From Larix kaempferi (Eukaryota > Streptophyta > Pinopsida > Pinales > Pinaceae): a DNA stretch of 64,000 bases. Shown here one piece after another: positions 55,801-64,000 of the stretch. The notes beneath the pieces were generated by a model, which saw only the letters and a list, made by a program, of their open reading frames with translations, had not been told where the DNA came from and ran no database searches. The stretch spans positions 17,567,501-17,631,500 of the forward strand of contig BSBM01000904.1 of assembly GCA_027924585.1 (NCBI GenBank), read 5' to 3'. A program made the translations under genes and the position numbers. Positions within the stretch are counted from its first letter, which is position 1; each line of letters starts with the position of its first letter.

Positions 55801-57346
55801 CTTTTAAAATCTACATTTTCAAATATAATATTAACATATTAAAATTCCATAAATTTATGATCCGCAAAATAAATTAATAAAACATAATGTAATATATGAT
55901 TTTATTTTTTATTTTCATATTCAAATATTCGAATATTATCATGTTTAATTATCTATCATATAATTGTACAATTGTATAATTGTATTAATGACTTTAATGA
56001 TCTGAGTTTTATTTTTTAAATTAATCAACTATTAATGAATGGTTTCTATGTAACATAAAAATAAAAATTGTGTTGAAAGAAAATACAAATTTGATTGTAT
56101 GTGAAAAGTCTAAAGAAAAAGGTTAATCAAGATCCTTTCAAGTTTATAAAAATAATTGAATATCAATTTTGACTTGATTTAATTAAGATTACAAGGATAG
56201 GTTAACAATTTATGAATAGATTACATATAACTCATCAATAATAGATTCACCAAGGAGAACTTGTCACAAAATGTGATTTGAATCTTATTAGAAAGTGTAA
56301 CAAATTTTTTAAAAGCTATTTAATTACACCCAATTCATAAGTTTTTTAAAACATTTTTTTTGTAATTTAGAAAGAAAAAAAAATTAAAAAATTATTTCCT
56401 AATTCAAAAACAAAATCTTCACATTATGATAATATATTTTTTTAATAATGCTTCTTACCTTGTAAATATGAATGTTTCTTTAAGAAGCTGGTATGAAATT
56501 GAGCTTTGTGCTAATATTGTATCAATGTAGCGGTTAAGCTTTATGCTCATATTGACATTTGAAAATTTCCATTTTTAGTTCATGTTTTGATGAATGTGTA
56601 AAAACCTATGGACACACCAACTTTCTCACATAAATCTTAAATTTAAAAATTGGATAACAAAGTAGACATACCATGAAATTTTAGCATAAGATAATACTCT
56701 CTAATATTAAAAAAGATGGAAGTACCATTGAGAATAGTTCTAGCATAAGATGATGAATATAACTACACTTCATAACTAGTCTTAGTAATAATTCATAACT
56801 ATACAACTAGTCTCAATAATAATTCATAGCTATAGATCATCAAAGCATTATTGGAATTAGTGCTAAAAGGAAAGAATGTGAAAAAGGTTTTGAAAGTGAT
56901 CATCAATCAAATAATGTCTTTATTCATTTAGCATATTAAACAACACATTTGATTCAAAATCATCTTATTTGTAGGTGAGATGATTGCCAGCTTTCATTAG
57001 TACTTTGGGGTTCCAGGAGATCGTCGCGTCCTAAAGAACATAGAATCAATTATAAATGTCTAATAGCATGGAGGTTTCTCAATTTTGAAAGAAGGGTATT
57101 GTGAGTCTATCACAATGTTTTTCCTAGATAGGTTGGAAAGGATTAGTCCCATCATGCAATGCCCTGATGGATGCTTCGTCATAAATGAGGGACAAGAAAT
57201 CCCACCCTAAATGTTACAAATGCAACAAATACAATAATACCACTAACCATTGCATGATTTTTATTCTCAGGGTTATAATTTTGAAAATCTTTGCATTTAT
57301 CAATTTCAACTTTTAAAGTTAAAATTGTTAATATTAAATGTATTCC
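52855..57346. other. AT-rich spacer with a 54-bp minisatellite
   Basis: No coding gene is supported on either strand. There is a short ga microsatellite near 52945-52965 and a three-unit minisatellite at 53143-53297. The rest is AT-rich with long poly-T/A tracts, typical of decayed intergenic DNA. Confidence 0.55.
53143..53297. repeat. 54-55-bp tandem repeat, three units
   Basis: Units with tgttgattggttgcattgtg and ttattgttcgactttgcc start their tgattggttg core at 53151, 53205 and 53260. Differences are mainly in the length of a T run. The minus-strand open frame across it is a repeat artefact. Confidence 0.85.
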
Positions 57347-57415
57347 CTTAAGCGTGCCTGAGACAAGGAATTTTGGGATGGGTGACCTATTGAGAATTCC
57401 GAGTTAGTAGGTGAA
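57347..57415 (+). other. 5S-rRNA-like segment (Cassandra-type TRIM candidate)
   Basis: The sequence ttaagcgtgcctgag and, about 15 bp further, gggatgggtgacctat match the box A and box C parts of the plant 5S rRNA internal promoter with approximately the right order and spacing, and a partly matching gagaattcc follows. The 5' half of 5S rRNA is not seen, so it is not a 5S gene. Plant Cassandra TRIM retrotransposons carry such 5S-derived sequence in their LTRs. Next to it (57446-57455) is ttgatacca followed by tg, similar to a reversed primer-binding site. Terminal repeats could not be defined. Confidence 0.6.
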
Positions 57416-57651
57416 AACCCCAAAGGTGATTATTGATACCATGTGACTCACTTCATAAGTTCTAATCTCAGTTCTTCACCCTTGTGAGCATCCCCAATGC
57501 AATCAATGCTATGTGGACTATTCAATATCATGATAAATTTGGTCACTCTGACTAGTACACACGAGACATGGGTCATGCTCAATGACTTAATCCACGCAAA
57601 TCCCAAAAATGATATCACATATTCCCTTGTTTAATAAAAAAGGTCAATACT

Positions 57652-58197
57652 TGTTGGATTTTGTGCAACTTCGGAAGATATTATTCATTGTATTTTATTG
57701 TACTTGATTGTACCTCCTAAGGGAGATGAACTTGATGTAATCACTTATGTAAACACATGAAAGAATCAATGTAAACCTTGGGGTACAAAGAAGCAAAAGA
57801 AAAATATTAAAATTAAAATTATTAATTGCCCCCAGGTGAAGTCGGCCCAATTAGGGATTTTTCATGTTTGCACTTGTATAAATAAGAGGTAAAGTGCACC
57901 TCATTATCTCATTCACTCACTTCACAATTGTGCATCACTTGGGGGGGAGAGAAGTTTGCACAAGCTGGAGAAGGAAGTTGTTTTGGGGTTTCTACTTGTG
58001 GAAAGCATTTCCACCTTTTCTCTTTTATCTTTGTACTCTGATCTCGGGATTATCATCTCTATACGAAGGTTGCTGGGTTTTTCTCCCAATTGAGTTTCCC
58101 AGGATAAACTTTGTGTTATTGTTTTGTGATTTGTCTTTCTTCTAGTGATCTTGGTTATGCATTTAATTATTATGCTATGAATGTATGAATGCTAACA
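57652..58197 (+). repeat. Copia D 5' LTR (left)
   Basis: 546 bp, tgttggattttgtgc to gaatgctaaca. It contains a likely promoter region (gtataaataagagg at about 57876-57889) followed by the transcript start area. Confidence 0.92.
57876..57889 (+). promoter_or_regulatory. TATA-like element in the Copia D LTR
   Basis: gtataaataagagg lies about 320 bp before the end of the 5' LTR, and the same sequence is in the 3' LTR at about 62795-62808. Its position fits a U3 TATA box. Similar ctctatttat(a/c) boxes lie in the Copia A and B LTRs on the minus strand. Confidence 0.55.
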
Positions 58198-58209
58198 TGG
58201 TATCAGAGC
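58198..58209 (+). other. Primer-binding site of Copia D
   Basis: tggtatcagagc directly follows the 5' LTR, complementary to the 3' end of initiator-Met tRNA. Confidence 0.92.
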
Positions 58210-58578
58210 AGTTCTAGAAGAAACCATTGTTGAAACATTGTCGAAACCCTGCTAGAACTAGGGTTTCATCTTGTGAAGTCTTCACCCATCATTTTGGAGA
58301 AAAAGAGCCTTAGAAATTTCGTTTTTTGCAAGGCACATCTTTTGGTGAAGACGGAATTCAATTCCAAGATTTTTCAATTTTTGACCTATCTCTACAGCTG
58401 CTGCAAGAATTAGGGTTTCAGTTTTGACCTATTTCTCTCCATAGATTTGCATCAGCCCTACCTCAATTCAACTCACATTGGCAAGGCGCATCTACCTGTA
58501 GTTTCAATTTTTCAAATTATCAACTTTCATTTTTGACCTAGCTCCTGCTAGGGTTTCTGAACTAGATCTGCAGTCAAG

Positions 58579-59455
58579 ATGATTGGTATGAAGGTTGAAG
58601 ATCGTTTGGAAGGAGCTTCTAACTTTATCTCTTGGAAGTCTAGGGTTCTTCTACTACTAGAAGAAAATGACCAATTACAAATTGTAAATGAGAAGGTCCC
58701 TAAACCAGAAACCGAAGAAGACAAACCCCGATGGAGGAAGAATGATGCTAGAGCAAGAAGGATTCTAGTGGACTAGGTAAGAGATCATTTGGTTCCACAA
58801 ATTTCAAGAAAGAAGACTGCTTAGAAAATGTTCAAGACCATAAAGAAGTTGTTTGAACACACCAGCCTCAATGTATCCATGACATTGAGAAACCAGCTCT
58901 CAAATATGAAGATATCCAAATCAGAATCCATTGCCTCATATTTCATGAGGATCACAGAACTAAGGGACAAGCTTAGTACCAGTGGAGATCCCATTGATGA
59001 AAAGGAGCTTGTCATCACCACTCTGAATGGTCTTCCACCATCTTGGGAGTCCTTTATCCAAAGCATAAGTGGTAGATCCAAACTACCAAAGTTTGATAAG
59101 CTTTGGGCAGATTGCACTTAGGAGGAGACAAGGACTACAGCACGTCAAAGACTCCATGGCACTCAACTTGAGGAGAACCAAGCTTTTGTTTCCCATGCCA
59201 AGAAGGGTAAGGGAAAAGGTAGGAAGTTCTATAAACACAAACACCAACATAGGAGATCAAGTCCTCGCCCAGATCAAAAGGAGAAGAAGGACATATCTCA
59301 AATTCAATGCTATAGGTGTAGAAAATATGGACACTACGCCAGTAGTTGTCGAAGTTCAAGTAAAAGGAAGCATGAAGCCTCAACTACTGATGTAGAAGAA
59401 GACTATCATCACAAGAAGCCAAAGGATGATGATCATTCGGAGTTCTTCTTCTAGA
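58579..59455 (+). pseudogene. Copia D gag (three or more premature TAG stops, one frameshift)
   Basis: From the ATG at 58579: MIGMKVEDRLEGASNFISWK, then a capsid of the UBN2 type (KTIKKLFEHTSLNVSM, ITELRDKLSTSG, LNGLPPSWESFIQSIS) and, after a basic segment, a zinc knuckle CYRCRKYGHYASSC in the frame near 59300-59350. TAG codons interrupt at about 58774, 58822 and 59119, each in a context where relatives have Gln. After the knuckle a Lys/Asp-rich tail ends at 59451. The aspartic protease motif does not follow. Confidence 0.85.
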
Positions 59456-60044
59456 AGATCCATAATGCAAGAACAGAGATCTCACATGGTTCCCACAAGA
59501 AGGCAGTGGGAGCCCAAACACAAAAACAATAAGAGATAAGTATTTTGGTGTTCTTGCTTACATAGATTTGTTTCGCTTTATATGTCTTCATAACTATTAT
59601 ATACAGATCTAATGTGTTGAGCAGTTGATATAGTTTACCTTGTTATATTATGCATATGAGCTACACAACATTGCATGAACACATGATGAAGCTAGTCTAG
59701 GTGATATCTCCCTCTTGCATGTTTAGAGTAGCACACACTCTTGACGACATGTCCTAGTGGAGATAGTAGACATCTAGATACTTCCCGGAAGCGTTTGGTA
59801 GACATGCTTATGATTGTTGTGATAAAGTATTAGCTAAGATGCATGTGTAAACTATTGTCTTTACATTTGATTATACAATGTCACTGATCATCAGTCGAGA
59901 TTTGACTTGTAGGGAAAAGACCATGTGACATGGCCTACAAGAGAAGGATGATGTGACCTGTTCCAGATGAACAAGTGAAGGACACATGAATCTCGTTGAT
60001 GTTCAGCAAGAAGCTTCCTGGAATATGACTCGCAGCCTAGAAGG
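59456..60044 (+). other. Copia D: non-coding segment in place of protease and integrase core
   Basis: About 600 bp without open frames and without D-S-G-A, HHCC or DDE motifs. Its 3' side reads gatttgacttgtagggaaaa (59896-59915), slightly like the boundary sequence of the filler in Copia B. It links gag directly to the C-terminal part of integrase. Confidence 0.65.
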
Positions 60045-60330
60045 ATGACCTCGGAGGAAGCTTTCACAGAAGTAAAACCAAAAGTGGGCCACCTTCAGAT
60101 ATTTGGTTTTCCATTCAATATACATGTGCCCAAGAACGAAGTTAGAACCTTCAGGCAAGAAGGAAACTTTCAAGGGATACAATGTGTCCTCAAAGGCTTA
60201 CAAAATCTACATCCCAGGATCCTGACAGATTGAAGTCAGTAGGGATGTGACCTTTGAAGAAGAGATGGCTGTCAAGAAAGGTAGAGGATCAGACATGGAC
60301 ATCGATGATGAAGAAATACTAGAACCAAAG
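60045..60330 (+). pseudogene. Copia D integrase C-terminal remnant
   Basis: The frame reads MTSEEAFTEVKPKVGHLQIFG and HVPKNEVRTF, matching the P-E-A-x-x-G-K-K-P-x-V-x-H-L-R-I-F-G block that ends Copia integrases. A following segment has SRDVTFEEEMA, the R-D-V-x-F-x-E motif between integrase and RT. Several frameshifts are present and the catalytic core is absent. Confidence 0.8.
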
Positions 60331-60406
60331 GAGATGAGATAATCTCCCCCTCCAGTTCAAGAGGGAGTTATGAACCCATCGATTTCATTGATCCAACTTC
60401 AGCCAG

Positions 60407-61866
60407 TTGATGTTCCCAGAGATATTGCAGTACGCCAGAAGAGGCCTAGTTGGGCATAACAGACTTTACATAGAGAAAATGGAAGTGTTGAAAAGTACAA
60501 GGCCAAATTTGTCACCAGAAGATTCTCTCAGAAAGAGGGAGTCGATTATGATGAGACATTTGCTCCTGTGGCCCGATATACTTCCATCAGATCAATTATT
60601 TCCATTGCTTCAGCCATGGGATGGAAGTTGAATTAGATGGATGTGAAGACAAAGTTTCTCAATGGTGTTATTGAGGAAGAAGTTTACATCGAAAAACCAG
60701 ATGGGTTTATTGTCCAAGGAAATGAGTCTCATGTATGCAGATTGAAAAAGGCATTGTATGGACTCAAGCAAACACCCCATGCTTGGTATGGACGGATAGA
60801 CAGATTCCTGGTGAGCTTGGGATTTTTCAAGAGTGATGCAGACCCCAACCTTTACTACAAGGTTGTAGATGAGGAGCCACTGATTTTGGTATTATATATT
60901 GATGACTTGTTTCTCACAGGAAATGAGAAACTTATTGTATGGTGTAAGAAGAATCTCGCCTCTGAGTTTGAAATGAAAGACCTTGGATTGATGCACTACT
61001 TCTTGGGATTAGAAGTATGGCAGAGGCAGAAAGAGATTTTCCTAGGACAAGGAAAGTACACCATAGCTATATTGAAGAGATTCGGAATGTTGGACTGCAA
61101 GTCCATGGCTACTCCGATGGATGCAAATTGGAAGAAGTTGAGAGATTCTACTTCAAATTCGGAGTTGATTGATCCCACCATGTATCGCCAGTTGATTGGG
61201 TCATTAATGTATCTGACTAACACCAGACTAGATATATGTTTTGTTATGAATGCCCTCAGTCAGTCCATGTGTGGACCGAGGCAGATTCACTGGATTGCTG
61301 CGAAACATGTGCTCAGACACTTACATGGCACTGTGGGATATGGATTAAAATATGCTTCAGAATGTGACCTAAGATTGCAGGGGTTGACAGACTTAGATTG
61401 TGCCGGATGTGTTGCAGATTGGAAGAGTACTTCCGGATGTTGCTTCAGTTTGGGTTATGTAGTTATTTCCTAGTGCAATAGGAAGCAGAACTCGGAAGCA
61501 CTCGATACTGCAGAGGCCAAGTACATGGTTGCTAGCACACCAGTTCGAGAAGCAGTATGGCTTCGTAAACTCCTTGCAGGATTGTTCGGCCAGATTCCAG
61601 AGCCGACCATGATTCATTGTGATAACCAAAGTTGTGTGCAGATGTCAGTGAATATTGTATTTCACGACAGGTCGAAGCATATCGAGATTCGATATCACTT
61701 CATTCGTGATATGGTGCAGAAAGGTGCGGTCGAGTTACAGTACGTACCGAAAGACAACCAGACTGCAGATGTTCTCACCAAGGCTCTTCCCAGGGTGAAG
61801 TTCAAATACTTTCACGAAATACTTGGAGTCGAAGAGAACGTGTCCCTCCTTGAGATGGAAAGATGA
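60407..61866 (+). pseudogene. Copia D reverse transcriptase-RNase H (two in-frame stops)
   Basis: The RT begins near 60470 (KYKAKFVTRRFSQKEGVDYD, FAPVARYTSIRSI), reaches a TAG at about 60634 where relatives have Gln (before MDVKTKFLNGV), and runs open from 60637 to 61473: VCRLKKALYGLKQTPHAWYG, LVLYIDDLFLTGN (catalytic YIDD), YRQLIGSLMYLTNTRLDI. A second TAG follows VVIS at 61471-61473, where relatives have Trp. RNase H continues in the same frame from about 61474: DTAEAKYMVAST, IHCDNQSCVQMS (catalytic Asp), RSKHIEIRYHFIRDMV and NQTADVLTKAL. Unlike Copia A and B the RNase H core is complete. Confidence 0.88.
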
Positions 61867-61889
61867 CATTGAGATGCTTGCCCTGCTTT

Positions 61890-62320
61890 TCCCAGGTTCC
61901 TCTGCAGTCCAGTTACTCAGCCGGATATGGGAGAAATCCCATAGGCAAATGAGTAGGATAATCAACAGTTGGACAGGTTCACCCAGGCAGCTTCTGCAGT
62001 CTAGTTACTCAGCCAGATATGGGAGAAATCTCATAGGCAGATAAGTAGGACAGTCAACAGTTGGTCGGGTTCACACAGGTGCCTCTGCAGTCCAGTTACT
62101 CAGCCAGGTATGGGAGAAATCCCATCGGCAGATGAGTAGGACAGCCAGCAGTTGGTCGTGTAATTGTACAGATACCTCTACAGTCCTGGTACTTAGCCAG
62201 ATATGGGAGAAATCCCATGGGCAGATGAGTCGGATAGTCAGTAGATGGTCGTGCTCATTTGCTCATCTGAGATCTTAGCCAGATATGGGAGGACCCCATC
62301 AGCAGATGAGATAGATAGGT
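61890..62320 (+). repeat. Copia D 3' minisatellite, about 87-bp units
   Basis: Four to five units, each with tctgcagtccagttactcag, gatatgggagaaatccca and gatgagtagga-acag; the first motif recurs at about 61907, 61994, 62081 and 62168. It lies between the pol stop and the polypurine tract, the same place as in Copia A and B, although the unit sequence is different. Confidence 0.85.
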
Positions 62321-62569
62321 AGCAAATGGTATAGCAGAGATGGCACAGCTGATAATGTCATATATCGAGGATTAAGTGATTCTCCTAGATCCAGGATTGA
62401 GTGATTCTCCTAAACTCACCGAAGGACTGGTGGAAATGATACATTGAGACTGTGTGGACAACCTTCAATATGTATAGAGATGATGGAGACAACATGGATG
62501 TACAAGATGAAACCCAGATGATCGTGATGCAGATGGAGACCAAAGAATACCTTCCTCGTTGGAAGGGAG

Positions 62570-63113
62570 CATTGGACTTTGTGCAACTTCGGAAGATATT
62601 ATTCATTATATTTTATTGTACTTGATTGTACCTCCTAAGGGAGATGAACTTGATGTAATCACTTATGTAAACACATGAAAGAATCAATGTAAACCTTGGG
62701 GTGCAAAGAAGCAAAAGAAAAATATTAAAATTAAAATTATTAATTGCCCCCAAGTGAAGTCGGCCCAGTTAGGGATTTTTCATGTTTGCACTTGTATAAA
62801 TAAGAGGTAAAGTGCACCTTGTTATCTCATTCACTCACTTCACAATTGTGCATCACTTGGGAGAGAGAAGTTCGCACAAGCTGGAGAAGGAAGCTGTTTT
62901 GGGATTTCTACTTGTGGAAAGCATTTCCACATTTTCTCTTTTATCTTTGTACTCTGATCTCGGGATTATCATCTCTATACGAAGGTTGTTGGGTTTTTTT
63001 CCCAATTGGGTTTCCCACGATAAACTCTGTGTTATTGTTTTGTGCTTTGTCTTTCTTCTAGTGATCTTGGTTATGCATTTAACTATTATGATATGAATGT
63101 ATGAATTCTAACA
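62570..63113 (+). repeat. Copia D 3' LTR (right)
   Basis: About 544 bp ending attctaaca. The start is cattggactttgtgc rather than tgttggattttgtgc, so the terminal TG has become CA, and the LTR would not be a good integrase substrate now. Confidence 0.88.
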
Positions 63114-63118
63114 ATACT

Positions 63119-64000
63119 CACATATGCGTTGTCAAGGGAGCAAACCTTGCAACAGGACAAAAGAGATGTTTATTGACTTCCAACAAATGGTTCTTTCTTC
63201 AAGCCTCCACCATTCCAAAAGAACAAAGTGGTGGATTTGACAATGTCAACAACAATGGTTTAGTTAATGAAGTGTTGGGAAACTACCTAAAGTGTGTAAG
63301 GAGGCAAGAGGGTGTGGGGATACATCACAGTGGTGCAATATAATCTTGAGAGTACCAACATTCATGGTCGACTCCATTCTCAACAAGTTGTTAAATAAAA
63401 TGTTAACCTTGCGATCATAGAGGATTATAGAGTTATGCATCCCATGTATGCCACTAACCATGTCAATTATGCACTAGAGAGAGCATGATAAACGATGATT
63501 TACAGAGAGCCTATGGGAATGGAAGTGGGAGTGAAAGCATTGGTGGTCTACAATCGAAGTGAAAATTGTTGTGATCTTGATGGTGTCGATATTCTGCAAT
63601 CAAATGGCAAATGCATTAGCTAGAGACATGGAGTATAACAAGCCCTACATGTATATGATGCCCCTAATACTAGGAAGAACATAGACATTGATGCCAAACA
63701 CGGAGGTCGACCTCGGCATTGTAAAGAAAGGAGATAGAACAACGCAAGAAGAAATATATTTGTGGCAGAGGCCATTGTTGCTTCTAACCAAATCTGCCAC
63801 TCAGACATTGTGAGAAGATAAGTGGATTCTATGGAAAATAAGGATATGTTGAAGAGATGAGGCATTGCAAACTCCATGGTAGATGAGAAAATGGGGAAAA
63901 GTATTCCTGATGTTGGGTAACCCATACACATAAATGGGCTTCAACTAGCATGTAAGGAGCTCATATCATGTGGAATTGAGAGCAAGGAAACTTGGGATGA
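63119..64000. other. Unrecognised DNA to the end of the window
   Basis: Continuation of the sequence interrupted by Copia D. Short open frames (for example plus-strand 63101-63343, minus-strand 63931-63620) show no domain I recognise. It may belong to the same old repeat as the 5S-like segment left of Copia D, but I cannot show this. Confidence 0.4.

Larger units (their letters stand above)
57652..63113 (+). mobile_element. Copia D: LTR retrotransposon without protease and integrase core
   Basis: LTRs at 57652-58197 (546 bp) and about 62570-63113 (544 bp), differing at about 24 positions by eye (about 4%). A perfect 5-bp target-site duplication atact flanks it (57647-57651 and 63114-63118). 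Primer-binding site at 58198-58209, polypurine tract about 62558-62569 (ttggaagggagc). It encodes gag with a zinc knuckle (58570-59455), a C-terminal integrase remnant (60045-60330) and RT-RNase H (60407-61866), with a minisatellite before the 3' LTR. The right LTR begins cattgg where the left has tgttgg. Confidence 0.93.

Noticed and set aside
57205-57260. Zinc-knuckle-like KCYKCNKY
   Set aside because: Spacing to the following His and Cys does not fit CX2CX4HX4C and the flanking frame is full of stops.

Overview
This window looks like an intergenic, transposon-saturated stretch of a seed-plant nuclear genome. The evidence is AT-rich DNA, plant L1-type LINEs carrying an RNase H domain, Copia and chromovirus Gypsy elements with the usual plant primer-binding site (initiator-Met tRNA complement), tRNA-derived SINEs, and one degenerate gene of the plant ELO/HOS3 fatty-acid elongase family. 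The very large share of old, nested retroelements would fit a gymnosperm, but that placement is a guess.

Layout. 1-2049: AT-rich DNA with degenerate tandem repeats. 2063-9886: full-length plus-strand LINE (LINE-1) with a 13-bp target-site duplication (TSD). 10048-20231: a second full-length LINE on the minus strand (LINE-2) with a perfect 17-bp TSD, so the two elements sit tail to tail. A segmental tandem duplication (about 4.0 kb as 7473-11507, again as 3.6 kb at 11508-15087) copied the tail-to-tail junction together with a SINE already lodged in LINE-2. 20923-21987: minus-strand ELO-like (pseudo)gene, broken by expansion of a 13-bp repeat. 22985-24864 and 43010-43650: minisatellite-rich DNA split by a three-level LTR-retrotransposon nest: Copia A (24865-43009) contains Copia B (28402-39724), and the left LTR of B contains Gypsy C (28862-33010). 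LTR pairs match in length to the base (647/647, 591/591, 193/193) and B and C have perfect 5-bp TSDs. 45118-46440: relic of a different LINE clade with a SINE in it. 47436-52854: 5'-truncated minus-strand LINE-3. 52855-57651: AT-rich DNA with a 54-bp minisatellite and a 5S-rRNA-like piece. 57652-63113: plus-strand Copia D with a perfect 5-bp TSD. 63119-64000: unrecognised DNA.

How the parts relate. No intact host gene or operon-like system was found; the content is a layered record of mobile-element insertion and decay. The recurring theme is element structure. All three LINEs have an ORF1 stop that overlaps the ORF2 start codon. All three Copia elements lack the integrase core and carry minisatellites between pol and the 3' LTR. 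Copia A and B share an in-frame RNase H deletion, which suggests a non-autonomous lineage that was still mobilised. Gypsy C keeps pol but has lost almost all of gag and protease. Several premature stops in Copia D are what C-to-T change at CHG sites would produce.
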